A DNA stretch of 64,000 nt from Haladaptatus caseinilyticus (GCF_026248685.1 NZ_CP111036.1:1984001-2048000), one strand, 5' to 3'. Shown: positions 41,348 to 50,899, counted from the stretch's first letter. Program-made: numbers and translations. The notes: generated from the sequence alone by a model not told the origin.

Positions 41348-44300
41348 GATCGTCACGAAGGGTGCGCAAGTCAAATGGGTTGTTACTCCGGTTCGACCAT
41401 CCGGGCGACCGTTCGTCCGCATCTCCGTTTACGTCGCCGACGCCCGCTTTCCCCGGTGGCACTGCGATGACGACCGTCGTCCACGTGTCGAACGAGATGG
41501 GTGTCGTCCGGCCCAACAGTTCCGTCGCTCCGTCGTCATCGACATCCATTCGAACGGGTCGTGTCCGCCGGACGTACGCCACCGATGCACCCGGTGAGAC
41601 AGGCGATCCTTGTCGCGCTCGAACCGTAAACTGGGCATACGTGCCCGACACGTCTACCTGCCACACGTTGACCGTCGCGTACCAGTAGCCGGGAACTGGT
41701 GCGACCGGGAGTCCAGCCGCGAGGGAGGACATCGTCTCGCTGACCCACTTCCGTTGGGCGACCTCGACACCCTTCTCTATCGCTTGCTTCGTCAGTCGCT
41801 TCGTTTCGTATTCGACGATTCGACGGACCGTCTTCGTCGCGGGGTCGACTATGGACCCTTTCACGCCACCCGTCTCCGAGCGCGCCCTTTCGAGACCACT
41901 TTGGACTTGGAGGGCAAGTTCGTCGCGTTGCATCCGTGTCCACTGTTCCGATGGACCGTTCCGCAGTTCCTCGATTTCCAACGCGATCGGTCGTGCCGCG
42001 GAGCCATTCGAGAGTGCGAGCGCACGGCCTGCGGTCGTATCCCACCGTGCGAGACCGCGACGAACGGCAATTCGTCGCTCCTGCCGCGTTGTGCCCGTCG
42101 GTTCGAGCGAGTCGATGAGGGTTCGCTCTACGTCTTCGATCGATTTTCGTACCGAAATCTGGACCTCGTCTCGCTGTCGGCGTAACGTTTCGTTTTCGAT
42201 TGCAGAAAGCGTCGTATTTGCGGCACGGAGCGTGAGCGCACCGTTTCTGAGGCTCACTCGTTTTTCCTTCCTCGCGTCCGGAAGTAGTGAAACGATTCCG
42301 TCCGCCACGTCCGACGAGGGTACCGCGAACACGTTGATATTCCGCGCGGACATCGGATGCACTCGCTCACCTCGTGGAACTGTCGAAACGTGGTCGTGTC
42401 CGACTGCGGAGAGCGTGAGATACGCGGGGTCACCATCGACGCTGAGATTCGTCGGCGCACCAGGTCCGGCCGTCGGAAGGGGATTTCGAGTCGGTCGTTC
42501 GACTCGTTTCCGTGCTTCCAGAACTTTCCGTACTCGGTCGAGTGGCACACCGGTCACGTCACGGATTGCCGAACTGTACCCCTGCTGTGTCCGTCGAGTC
42601 AGTTCTGCCCGGACGTCGAGGCGATCGAGAACACGCTTTACGTACGCTGTCCGAACCGCATATCGCGCTCGCTCCGCTGCGCTGTCGTAAGTCGAAGGTG
42701 CGTTCACCAACTCGCCGCGGTGTGCTCGAACCGTCCGCGCAAGTGCCGCCGCGGGATTCGTCTTGCCGCTCCCGACAGCACCGCGAGAAACCGTCACGGA
42801 GAGGTTTCGGATCTCGTTACAGAGTCCGCGAACATCGCTATATACCCACGACCGAAGGCCCTTCGGAACTCGACCCTGTTCCGTTTTCGGACGCGTATCG
42901 AGTGTTCTATCGACAGCGCGGCGCGCGAGTCGCTCGGGACCACCGCCGTCCGAAATGAGTCGAGAGACGGCTTTTCGCTCGATATCAGCGAGATTCGCCC
43001 CGGAAAATCGACCTCCCGGTCGGTGTGCAGTAGGCAATGGTCGAGTCGGTGCCGTTTCGGTCGTCGTATGGTCGCCCGCAACACCGAGCGAAACGATGAA
43101 TTCGTCCGTCCATTGACCGGTCGTTCGTTTCGTCCGGTTGTCCCGTTTCCATTGACGAATCGCGACGTGCGTTCGTTGGACGCGCCGAGCGTCGCTCCAG
43201 AGGAGGTGCCACCCTTCGATCGTTTCGGGTTCGTTACCCTCCGCCTTCTCGACTACGACCCGCGTTTCCGTCCGCTGCTCGACGAGCGTCCAATTTTTCC
43301 CCGGTGATCGTGATCTTGGGCGGGATTCGTCGCGAACGTTCCGGACACTCGCCACGGGCCGAACGGTCACTCGGTAGCCGGAGTCGACGGCGGCGTCGAA
43401 CGCACTCTGTTCGTCGTTCTCGATAATGTCGAGCAGTGCCTTCTCTGCCGACTCGTTTACGCCGACGATCATTCCATCGTTGGGTGTCCGAGTCATGTTC
43501 GATGGATCGGAGATGGTGGTCGGTTCGTCGCGCAATCCTCCGGTGGTTTCGAGTACAGTGTCGGCCCACAGCGTCCCGTGTTTCGTCGTCGGTATCAGGA
43601 CGTCGGCCACGCCAACCTGGGCCGTCGCTCGTCGAAGACCATGCCGTCCGGCAGGGTCACTTCGACCGAATGCGTTCCGTTGCTCTTCGAGCAGTGCCCC
43701 GTTTGTCATCAGTTCGACGTGCCGGTTTGCGAGAACATTCTCGATAGGCGCACCGCCGTACTGAGCGTATCCTCGTGCCCACGTCGTAGCGTAGAGTCGA
43801 GCGGTGAGCCGCCGTCCCAGGCCGGGTTTGAACGGGTCGCGATCGAGCCGTCGCTCGAACTCCTGTACTCGTTCGTGAAGTGCGAGCACCGGTGTCTCCA
43901 CGACTAGCGTCATATTTCGAGATGCTCGTGCGACGACCGACTCGCCCCGATATGCCTGTATTGAAACGTTTTCGATGCGAACGCGGAGTCCTGATTCGGT
44001 TGCCGTTCCGACGGGGGCGATGTGAACGCGACGTACTGCTTGCCGAAGCGCGCTCGCGTTCGGTGTCGGTGCGAGCGAGGCACTCGCCCGCACGTCACCG
44101 ACGTGTGCGGATGTGGCGCGGAGTTCGTTTCGCGCGGAAAGATAGATTCGAAGCCGCAAGTACGCGCGAAACGGTTCGGAACCATTCACGACGTTCCCCT
44201 CGGTCGTGTTCGCTGGTCGTATCACTGGCTGGGCTGCCGCATCCCTGCTTGCTCGTTGCACTGCGCTCCGCAGTGTCGTTTGTGTACTCGCCGTAAGGCG

Positions 44301-44453
44301 GTCCATCGCACGTTCGACGCTCCGATCCACCGTCGGTGATTCACGCGATCCCAACGTTCCCGCGAACGTCGCACTGCCGACCAGCAACAGGACACCGACG
44401 AGGGCGAACGGAACCCGTCCCCGAGTGTCGTCTGCCAATCTCATTTCGACCAC
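41316..44453 (-). CDS. Very large surface protein of the pilus-like operon (1045 aa)
   Basis: The protein has one N-terminal membrane helix (about 14-33, RVPFALVGVLLLVGSATFAG) and then about 990 residues that are mainly extracytoplasmic. These are Arg-rich and helical, with a Ser/Thr/Pro-poor composition, and end in a hydrophobic stretch (about 990-1005, WTTVVIAVPPG). No enzyme motif is seen. Large proteins of this kind occur in haloarchaeal operons that encode a Tad-like ATPase and membrane platform (the DUF7286-type gene, by memory). It overlaps the upstream gene's stop by 13 nt. It may be a pilus-associated or secreted structural component; that is inference from context. Confidence 0.75.
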   Translation of the reverse strand: MVEMRLADDTRGRVPFALVGVLLLVGSATFAGTLGSRESPTVDRSVERAMDRLTASTQTTLRSAVQRASRDAAAQPVIRPANTTEGNVVNGSEPFRAYLRLRIYLSARNELRATSAHVGDVRASASLAPTPNASALRQAVRRVHIAPVGTATESGLRVRIENVSIQAYRGESVVARASRNMTLVVETPVLALHERVQEFERRLDRDPFKPGLGRRLTARLYATTWARGYAQYGGAPIENVLANRHVELMTNGALLEEQRNAFGRSDPAGRHGLRRATAQVGVADVLIPTTKHGTLWADTVLETTGGLRDEPTTISDPSNMTRTPNDGMIVGVNESAEKALLDIIENDEQSAFDAAVDSGYRVTVRPVASVRNVRDESRPRSRSPGKNWTLVEQRTETRVVVEKAEGNEPETIEGWHLLWSDARRVQRTHVAIRQWKRDNRTKRTTGQWTDEFIVSLGVAGDHTTTETAPTRPLPTAHRPGGRFSGANLADIERKAVSRLISDGGGPERLARRAVDRTLDTRPKTEQGRVPKGLRSWVYSDVRGLCNEIRNLSVTVSRGAVGSGKTNPAAALARTVRAHRGELVNAPSTYDSAAERARYAVRTAYVKRVLDRLDVRAELTRRTQQGYSSAIRDVTGVPLDRVRKVLEARKRVERPTRNPLPTAGPGAPTNLSVDGDPAYLTLSAVGHDHVSTVPRGERVHPMSARNINVFAVPSSDVADGIVSLLPDARKEKRVSLRNGALTLRAANTTLSAIENETLRRQRDEVQISVRKSIEDVERTLIDSLEPTGTTRQERRIAVRRGLARWDTTAGRALALSNGSAARPIALEIEELRNGPSEQWTRMQRDELALQVQSGLERARSETGGVKGSIVDPATKTVRRIVEYETKRLTKQAIEKGVEVAQRKWVSETMSSLAAGLPVAPVPGYWYATVNVWQVDVSGTYAQFTVRARQGSPVSPGASVAYVRRTRPVRMDVDDDGATELLGRTTPISFDTWTTVVIAVPPGKAGVGDVNGDADERSPGWSNRSNNPFDLRTLRDDHALRRDRQSR

Positions 44454-45289
44454 GTCCTGACCACGAGTTCGGTTCGTCCGACCGCGGCGGAGCGAGCCGC
44501 CGCGGTCGGTGCGCCGAATTGCTCCCGAAGTTCGGATTCGATTGCCGTCGTCATCGAACGAACGAGCATCCGTCTCGTCTTCATACTACCAATATCGGGG
44601 GACAACGAGTCGGGGTCGTATCGCTTTCTCAGTCGCCGACTTCGTCCTGCGACCGAATTTGCGACCGACCGACGGTCTCGAAGGGCGATTTCCGTCGAAC
44701 GTTTCGGGAACAATCCGGAAACGATTCCAGTCGCGACGACACGTGCAACGTCGCGATAGCCTCCTCCCCGTGCCGCGTCGATTGCATCGTCTCGAACTCC
44801 CGGCAGTCCGCTCGGGACGGATAGAACTGTCGCGTGAACGGCGGCATCACGTGGTGGCGACTCGCCAACGGCAAACTGACCACGGATATGTGAGTTTCGA
44901 TACGGCGTCCATCGAACGACGATTTGCGTGTCCGATGGTGAGCCGAGCCGTTCTTGAACCCGATTCGCCACGGATCGTTCGAATCCATCGCCCGTTCGCG
45001 TAAGTTCGACTCCTCGAACAGTCGTGTTGGAAACGGCGGCATCGGCGAGCAGTCCGGCGAGCGTATCGTGTGTCGTTCGAGGCAGTCGTCGTGATTCGGT
45101 TTGAATCGTGTAGTTCACTTGTGCTGTGCTGGTTGCGAGGACGTTCGCGGTCGATTCTGTATTCGACGCTTTGTCCACTGTGTCGGGCGACTGCACATCG
45201 ACGAGGACGAATGCGCTCGCACTCACCACGAGGAGACAGAGTGTCACGTCGAAAACGGAGCTTATCGCTCGCATACGGGTTTCTTTCAT
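44441..45289 (-). CDS. Pseudopilin-like membrane protein of the pilus-like operon (282 aa)
   Basis: ATG 45289 gives 282 residues; ATG 45274 (MRAISSVFDV) is an alternative. An N-terminal helix (about 8-27, SSVFDVTLCLLVVSASAFVLV) follows a basic stretch and is followed by an extracytoplasmic domain. This resembles TadE/TadG-type minor pilins in layout rather than in recognisable sequence. The start overlaps the stop of the upstream gene by one base (its stop is at 45289-45291), so expression is coupled. No function can be assigned from motifs. Confidence 0.72.
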   Translation of the reverse strand: MKETRMRAISSVFDVTLCLLVVSASAFVLVDVQSPDTVDKASNTESTANVLATSTAQVNYTIQTESRRLPRTTHDTLAGLLADAAVSNTTVRGVELTRTGDGFERSVANRVQERLGSPSDTQIVVRWTPYRNSHIRGQFAVGESPPRDAAVHATVLSVPSGLPGVRDDAIDAARGGGYRDVARVVATGIVSGLFPKRSTEIALRDRRSVANSVAGRSRRLRKRYDPDSLSPDIGSMKTRRMLVRSMTTAIESELREQFGAPTAAARSAAVGRTELVVRTWSK

Positions 45290-45681
45290 CACCACACCCC
45301 TATGTGAAGTCGGGCGGGACGAATTCGGCCGGGTGCGGTTCGGACGCTCACGACGGTTTCCGCGGTATCCGCGTTCGCGGGAACGGGTGGCCCCACGTGC
45401 CACCGGTTGACTGTAGTCCCGGATCGTGAACGTAGCGAGAGGGAGATGTTCAGACGCTTCCCGTCGGGTTTCGACTGCATCCCATCGGACAGCTTTCTCG
45501 GCTCTACGACGCCGTTCGAACTCGCGATTTCTCGGACATCCGAAAGTATCGTGGACGCAATATTTCGCTCCGGATTTGGCGTCGCGTCGCCCAGAACACC
45601 TGTGTAAGTGACGAGCCCAACGCACACCGCAAACACCGCGATGATTGCCGCGAGCGGTTGCGTCTGTCCTTTCTTCGACAT
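45289..45681 (-). CDS. Prepilin-like protein of the pilus-like operon (130 aa)
   Basis: ATG 45681 gives MSKKGQTQPLAAIIAVFAVC: a short basic leader ending KKG, then a polar residue and a hydrophobic helix (about 9-28). This is the layout of archaeal class III (prepilin) signals, which PibD cleaves after the glycine. The rest (about 30-130) is a small extracytoplasmic beta-rich domain. I infer a minor pilin. It sits between two other membrane-tethered proteins in the operon. Confidence 0.72.
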   Translation of the reverse strand: MSKKGQTQPLAAIIAVFAVCVGLVTYTGVLGDATPNPERNIASTILSDVREIASSNGVVEPRKLSDGMQSKPDGKRLNISLSLRSRSGTTVNRWHVGPPVPANADTAETVVSVRTAPGRIRPARLHIGVW

Positions 45682-45688
45682 TCGTCTG

Positions 45689-46183
45689 TTACCCCGAGAC
45701 CAGCGTCGCATCGACTCCCTCCCACGAAACACAACGAATCAAAAGCGTGCTTTCCGCACTTTTCCACGTCGGCCGCCCGTTTTGGGCGTCCCGTGCCGCC
45801 GACCGAAATGCAGACGATGAATCGAAAAGGGTCGATGGATGTTCCCCGCGCAGCAGTCTCCAGAGCTTCGTTCCCTCCTCGATTGGCACGACAGAGTCGT
45901 GAGCAAACGTCGCGTGGGCGCTCCCGTCATCTCCACGCAACCCGAGTCCACGACGCCCGAGTTTTATTTCCCGTGCCGAAAGGGGATGTTCGGCGGTTGC
46001 TGTGTACTCACAGCCGGCTACGACATCGACGGTGTTGGCCGCACGGGTAGCGTCCGGCGGCGGTGAGGTCGGTAGTTCGGTAGCGACGCCGAATACCACG
46101 AAACTCGCCACCGTTACCCCGAGCCAGATATACCACGCATCGACAGGAGTGTCGAACATGGCCAGGATTCGGCGCGTTTTCAT
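45689..46183 (-). CDS. Membrane-tethered protein of the pilus-like operon (164 aa)
   Basis: The protein begins MKTRRILAMFDTPVDAWYIW with a hydrophobic segment (about 16-35, AWYIWLGVTVASFVVFGVAT), then a soluble domain with one cysteine near 57 and one near 150. I do not recognise a characterised family; it looks like the DUF7283-type member of this haloarchaeal operon. It starts 8 nt after the TadC-like gene's stop and is followed by the prepilin-like gene 7 nt later. Confidence 0.7.
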   Translation of the reverse strand: MKTRRILAMFDTPVDAWYIWLGVTVASFVVFGVATELPTSPPPDATRAANTVDVVAGCEYTATAEHPLSAREIKLGRRGLGLRGDDGSAHATFAHDSVVPIEEGTKLWRLLRGEHPSTLFDSSSAFRSAARDAQNGRPTWKSAESTLLIRCVSWEGVDATLVSG

Positions 46184-46191
46184 ACTTAAAC

Positions 46192-47904
46192 CTACGCCGT
46201 CAGGGTTCCGGCGAGCGTGAACGCGATGAGAAAGATCGCGGTTGCCGAAAGAATCGACTGACCGACTCGATAGCCGACCAGGGTCCGGTCCAATCCATGC
46301 TCCAAGCCAACCGCTACCGTCGTGAGTATCGCGGCAAGCAAGAGGACGTAGCCCCCGACCGCGAGCCCTAAGACGTCGGCCGGAAATGCACTACCGAGCG
46401 AACTTCCCGTCCCTACTGTTCCCGTCGACCCGGACATTCCTTCGGCGAGAGCCACAGTTGCTCCCGAGACGAGTGGACCAAAAATTGCTGCCGTGTGACG
46501 GAGCGTTCCCGTAACCTGCGCTAACTCTCGCCGTGCTTCACGTTCGACCTGTTGTAACTCGTCTAGATGGTCGGCCATCGATAGCACAGCCTCGCCGGCC
46601 GGGCGTCCTTCACGCGCTGAGAGTGCGAGGAGCGAGACAGCACTCCGTGCACGGGGACTGGGGACGCCCGAAAGTGCGCCGTGTTCTCCGAGAAACGACT
46701 CCCGTATGCCCCGTTGTAGCTGTCGTTGAATTCTGTTCGCCCGCTCGAACATCACACCAGTTTCGCCGGTGATTTCGTCCGTAGCAACGACGATCGCCCG
46801 TTCGACAGCGGTTCCTTCTTTCACTCGACGGCCAACGAGATACAGCGCATCCGTTACGTTCTCCTCGACGGCACGGACTCGCGTTCGAACCTGAACCGTT
46901 GGCTGAGTGGCCCCCACGAGTAACCAACCGACGAGACACCCCGTACCCGCGATCCAACGCGTCCAATGGGCGAGAACTAGCCCCGTTCCGAGAAACGCGG
47001 TACCACCGGCGAGACTACTGAGGGCCAGCACGTCCCACCATCGGTTCGGAACGTCAGGATGTGAGCGAGTCACGTCTGGCGGCGGAAACGCGACCGGTCG
47101 GTGGGTAATGAGCCAAACGCTTCCACAGACGAGTCCGAAGGGTAACACGAAATCGTACACGACGACAAGTAAGATCGGCGACACTGGAACACCGGCCGTT
47201 CGCGCCGCCGGAAGCACCGCGATCAGCGCCAGTGGAAGCAAAACGCCGAAGGCGTACATCGCAGTCGCGGGTTCCCGAATATCGCCGACGAACGCTGCCA
47301 TCCGTTCCCGGGTTCCGTCGAGTATCGCGGATAGGGCACGGTCCAGTGTTCGGGCGCGCTCGCCGGATGGGGCCTCACTCGCCGCCGCGACGAGTATCAT
47401 CGCACGATGAAGCGGTGGGTTCCACGTTTTCCACTCCTCGGCGAACGTCGTTACCCCCGAGTCGGGAGATCCGACCGCCCGCCGGACGTGGTCGCCGAGA
47501 CTGTTCGCAAGTGGTCCATCACCGGTTCTGGCCGCGAAGGTCGCGGCGGCTTCCGCAGTTGGTTCGATCCGCATCCGGAGAACGGCTCTGGCAACGATGT
47601 CTGGTGCATCTCCGAGTGCCTGCGTTCGTTTGATTTTGGCGACGAGGACCGGTGCATGACGAATCGATATCGGGGTGAAAACCGTACCCGCAAAAAGCAC
47701 ACCGGCGACCGGTACCCGAACCCCTGGTGGAACCAACGCGGTCACGACGATTGCGACGAGACATACGAGTATTCCCGCACCATTTCCTGCTCGGATAACG
47801 TCGGTGCTATCGATACCGACCTCTAAAAAGCCGAGCGAGTGGTCGATGGTAGCATCGGCGGAGACCGTCCACGGGTACAGCGACGCGAGTCGCGCGAGTA
47901 TCAC
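46192..47904 (-). CDS. Type II/IV secretion platform protein (TadC/GspF family, duplicated)
   Basis: The 570-residue protein has about eight to nine membrane helices and two GspF/TadC-like halves (about 90-270 and 335-560), each with a cytoplasmic helical bundle (KRTQALGDAPDIVARAVLRMR; VRAVEENVTDALYLVGRRVKEG) and paired helices. Such proteins form the inner-membrane base on which the ATPase turns. Its start overlaps the ATPase stop (ATGA), the usual pairing of PilB-PilC or TadA-TadC. Confidence 0.88.
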   Translation of the reverse strand: MILARLASLYPWTVSADATIDHSLGFLEVGIDSTDVIRAGNGAGILVCLVAIVVTALVPPGVRVPVAGVLFAGTVFTPISIRHAPVLVAKIKRTQALGDAPDIVARAVLRMRIEPTAEAAATFAARTGDGPLANSLGDHVRRAVGSPDSGVTTFAEEWKTWNPPLHRAMILVAAASEAPSGERARTLDRALSAILDGTRERMAAFVGDIREPATAMYAFGVLLPLALIAVLPAARTAGVPVSPILLVVVYDFVLPFGLVCGSVWLITHRPVAFPPPDVTRSHPDVPNRWWDVLALSSLAGGTAFLGTGLVLAHWTRWIAGTGCLVGWLLVGATQPTVQVRTRVRAVEENVTDALYLVGRRVKEGTAVERAIVVATDEITGETGVMFERANRIQRQLQRGIRESFLGEHGALSGVPSPRARSAVSLLALSAREGRPAGEAVLSMADHLDELQQVEREARRELAQVTGTLRHTAAIFGPLVSGATVALAEGMSGSTGTVGTGSSLGSAFPADVLGLAVGGYVLLLAAILTTVAVGLEHGLDRTLVGYRVGQSILSATAIFLIAFTLAGTLTA

Positions 47905-49823
47905 GCCGAGTCACCGTTCATCGAGCCACCGTCCATTCGTTCTGTCGTCACTGCTACCTCCTGCTTCGACCGGGAAACCTCCGTTTCGAGGGCGGACGTT
48001 CGGGCGGCGATCGCCGCCCGAACGTCCGAATACGTTTCGGTGGAATCGGCGAGTGTGGCGACGAGGACGCTGTTTCCACGGTCGATTCGAGCGGTCGAGA
48101 CGAGTTCGCCCTCGTCGAGTTCGTACAGGGATTCGAACCGGACGTCCGCCCCACTGCCGACGATTTCTTCGATGGATTTCACGCGCTTACCGCTGGTCTC
48201 GTCAGTTTCGTAGGATTCGAGGGTGATGATAAAGTCAGTCGTCGAAAACGACGACGGGGGAACACCGAGGTCGGTAACCACGCGTTCGTAGACTGCATTC
48301 CCGCAATCGCCGTGAATCGTTCCGAGAACGGCACTCCCGCTGGCACCGACTCGCATCGCCTCGTACAGGACGTTCGCCTCCTCCCCACGGACTTCACCGA
48401 CAACGAGTGCCCCTTCACCCAACCGGAGCGCGGTTCGAAGGGCCTCGTCAGGGTGCAAACCCGGTTCGTCATCGGTAGTCGTCGTCCGAAGTGACTGCAC
48501 ATCACGCCCGTTCTGCTGTAGTGATTCGACCGGAAGTTCGGGCGTATCCTCGATAACGACGGTTCGTGTTTTGTTGGGGAGTTCCCGAAGCAGTGCGCCG
48601 AGGCAGGTTGTCTTTCCCGCCCCACGAGTTCCCGCGACGAGTCCGGCGGCGGACCGCTCGACTGCGAACGAGAGGAGACCAGCGGCATCAGCTGAAATCG
48701 TACCATTTTCGACTAACGCCGGGAGTGTCCACGTTTCGTCCGACTGAACGCGAAAGGCGAATCCGACCCCGTCGCTGACGGGGTCGGTGACGCCCGCAAC
48801 ACGAACGGTACTGTCACGAACGTCGGCGACGGCATCGAGAGTCGGACTTGCACGCGAGAATGCGCGGCCGCTCGTCCGCCGAAATCGGGACGCAAGCGAC
48901 TCCGCACCCGCCGTCGTGAGATGGACGTTCGTCCGCATCAGTTCACCATCAACACGGACGCGAAGGGGATTGGTATCGACCGGCGCGGTCACGAACACGT
49001 CGGACACTACCGGGTCTGCGAACAGATCGGAGAAAATACCGTACTCCTGAGTGTACTTTCGGAGGGTTGTAGTGAGTTCATGGATGGGGTCGTCGGCTGT
49101 CGCAACCGTCCTGACTGCCTTTCCAGCGGCCCGTTTGCCACCCGTGACGCCCCCACTCGCGAGGAGTTCGACGGCCTGATGAAGCGTTTCGAACATGGGT
49201 TCGTCGAACGAGTTCTCCAACGGTTCGATGTGATAGGTTCGAATGTCGTCGTCGGTGTGTTCGGTCGCTTCCGTGTCGTAGTATCGAACCGTCGCGCCGG
49301 TTTCGATCGTGTACTGATCGGTCAGTCGCGCGTCGGTCGGTGGTCGAATCGCAACCCGAGATCGAGAAATGGTCGGACCGACGAACGGTCGAAACGCGGT
49401 TTCGTACCCCTCGATTCGGTGAATACCCTCCGCGAATCCGGTTTCCGCGGCGATTTTTGACACCATCCCGGCACGACCAGTTGCATCTATTCCGGCCCGA
49501 AACGGGTCGCGCCGTGCGTGTTCTGCGAGACGTTCATCGTAGAACCCGACGCGCTCGACGAATCGCCCTGCCGCGACGAAAAACGCCGCGTCGTCGCCTT
49601 CGTAGGCGTGCTCGATACCGTTTTTCCGTACCAAAATTCGGTCGGCTTCGCGTGTCACAAGGGCGTCGATGACCGTTGCTCGACAGAGAGGGTCGTCCGC
49701 GAGTCTCCCGCTTCCCGAACAACCGCTCGCATCGACGACCAATAGGTCACCGTCGAACGAGGCTTCGCAGTGACAACGGCTGTCGGAGTCGCTCCCTCGG
49801 TATTTCGCCAGTGGGTTCCACAT
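47901..49823 (-). CDS. Type II/IV secretion system ATPase (TadA/PilB-like)
   Basis: The 640-residue protein has an N-terminal region with four cysteines (C17, C19, C35, C47) that could bind a metal, a helical linker, and a secretion ATPase core from about 255: SDVFVTAPVD, Walker A GTRGAGKT (398-405), the Asp box EDTPELP, Walker B ALVVGEVRGEE (about 472-482) and the His box GTIHGD. It powers pilus or archaellum-type assembly from the cytoplasmic side of the membrane. It is the first large gene after two small ones in the operon, and its partner TadC-like gene follows with a 4-nt overlap. Confidence 0.92.
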   Translation of the reverse strand: MWNPLAKYRGSDSDSRCHCEASFDGDLLVVDASGCSGSGRLADDPLCRATVIDALVTREADRILVRKNGIEHAYEGDDAAFFVAAGRFVERVGFYDERLAEHARRDPFRAGIDATGRAGMVSKIAAETGFAEGIHRIEGYETAFRPFVGPTISRSRVAIRPPTDARLTDQYTIETGATVRYYDTEATEHTDDDIRTYHIEPLENSFDEPMFETLHQAVELLASGGVTGGKRAAGKAVRTVATADDPIHELTTTLRKYTQEYGIFSDLFADPVVSDVFVTAPVDTNPLRVRVDGELMRTNVHLTTAGAESLASRFRRTSGRAFSRASPTLDAVADVRDSTVRVAGVTDPVSDGVGFAFRVQSDETWTLPALVENGTISADAAGLLSFAVERSAAGLVAGTRGAGKTTCLGALLRELPNKTRTVVIEDTPELPVESLQQNGRDVQSLRTTTTDDEPGLHPDEALRTALRLGEGALVVGEVRGEEANVLYEAMRVGASGSAVLGTIHGDCGNAVYERVVTDLGVPPSSFSTTDFIITLESYETDETSGKRVKSIEEIVGSGADVRFESLYELDEGELVSTARIDRGNSVLVATLADSTETYSDVRAAIAARTSALETEVSRSKQEVAVTTERMDGGSMNGDSA

Positions 49824-49849
49824 ATTCGGACGTGGCCTCGTCTTCTGAT

Positions 49850-50377
49850 TTAAAGTTCACCGGAGCGGATGACGAGGATGACTCGCTCGCCGTGTTGTTT
49901 CACTAACAGGAGTTCGATGGTAGTATGCTCTATATCACGGATGACGAGCGGTTTCCGGTCGGGTTCGAGCCGCCAGCGATCGCTATTCTCGTTGCCACCG
50001 TTGCGCATGGCGACTCGAAGGTCGAACGGGACGTGGTAAACGTGGCGTCGTCCTCCTTCGATACGGTAGGCCAGCACATCGCCGTAGACGTCTTTTGATC
50101 GGCGAGTTCCGGGAACCCCACCGATTGCGACGTACTCTACATCGGCAACCGTTACGGATGGTGACGGAACCGAAAGCGTCACAACCCTTCGTGCGCCGCG
50201 GTCGCCGATGGACACCGCACTCTCGTCTACAAGGTCGGTCATGGCGTTTTCGAGTCGCGTCAGTTCCTGGTCTACGTGGTGGTTCGTACGAACACTCCGA
50301 GCATCGTCGATAGCGGGATAGGAGATGCTACAACAGACGACTGCGAGTACGACGGCGAGAACGGTTCGAACGCTCAC
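49850..50377 (-). CDS. Minor-pilin-like protein of the pilus-like operon (175 aa)
   Basis: The protein opens MSVRTVLAVVLAVVCCSISYPAI, a single N-terminal hydrophobic helix with a very short basic leader, then an extracytoplasmic domain (about 25-175) containing RRVVTLSVPSPSVTVADVEY and RHVYHVPFDLRVAM. By layout it is a membrane-tethered or pseudopilin component (DUF7311-like, by memory). It overlaps the upstream coiled-coil gene by 4 nt and precedes the ATPase by 26 nt. Confidence 0.72.
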   Translation of the reverse strand: MSVRTVLAVVLAVVCCSISYPAIDDARSVRTNHHVDQELTRLENAMTDLVDESAVSIGDRGARRVVTLSVPSPSVTVADVEYVAIGGVPGTRRSKDVYGDVLAYRIEGGRRHVYHVPFDLRVAMRNGGNENSDRWRLEPDRKPLVIRDIEHTTIELLLVKQHGERVILVIRSGEL

Positions 50378-50832
50378 AGCACCTCGCGAAGTCGTGTGAA
50401 AATGGAACCTTGCTTCGAGTTCGTTGCGACCGATCGCTCGTCTCGTTCGACCCCCACCTCGATTTCCGGCACGGGTTCCTCTGCGGACAGGTCGGACTTA
50501 CGACGGGGTCCGATCGGTGGTTCACGCTGTGCCGGTGACGATTCTCGCTGGCGCGTTTCAGCCTTAGCGAGTGCGGCATCCGCACGTCGCTCCACGTCGG
50601 CGTTGACGGACCGTATCGTACCGACGTAGCCACGGATTGCTTGGACAGCGGCGTCGAGTTCGTCCAACCGGGATTCGATATCATCCACGCTCGTACTTAT
50701 TTCTGACATGTTTTGACGGGTCCCACTGTCGCTCAGATCTGGAACCGGATCCCCATCAGTTAGCGCTCGCTCGACCGTACGAAGCCGTTTGTCAAGTGTT
50801 TCGTGATCGGACACGTCCGGAGTTGGTTTCAT
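50374..50832 (-). CDS. Coiled-coil protein, first gene of the pilus-like operon (152 aa)
   Basis: ATG 50832 gives 152 residues; an in-frame ATG at 50901 would read into the divergent cetZ2 start and is unlikely. A heptad-rich helix (about 45-105: SEISTSVDDIESRLDELDAAVQAIRGYVG...) predicts a coiled coil, followed by a charged linker and a C-terminal IFTRLREVL helix. There is no signal peptide, so it is cytoplasmic and may contact the ATPase. It starts 67 bp from cetZ2 on the other strand. Confidence 0.75.
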   Translation of the reverse strand: MKPTPDVSDHETLDKRLRTVERALTDGDPVPDLSDSGTRQNMSEISTSVDDIESRLDELDAAVQAIRGYVGTIRSVNADVERRADAALAKAETRQRESSPAQREPPIGPRRKSDLSAEEPVPEIEVGVERDERSVATNSKQGSIFTRLREVL

Positions 50833-50899
50833 CTTTTTACTTAAAATTGATGTAACTGATGGCAGAAAATTCATTACGGGTGAATGGGTGGGCTTTGGC
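50833..50899. promoter_or_regulatory. Shared divergent promoter region, pilus-like operon and cetZ2
   Basis: Only 67 bp separate the two start codons. The AT-rich stretch TTACTTAAAATTGATG (about 50836-50851) is the best TATA candidate for cetZ2, which would give a leader of about 25-30 nt. The minus-strand reading of ATGAATTTTC around 50866-50876 could serve the operon. Confidence 0.45.
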
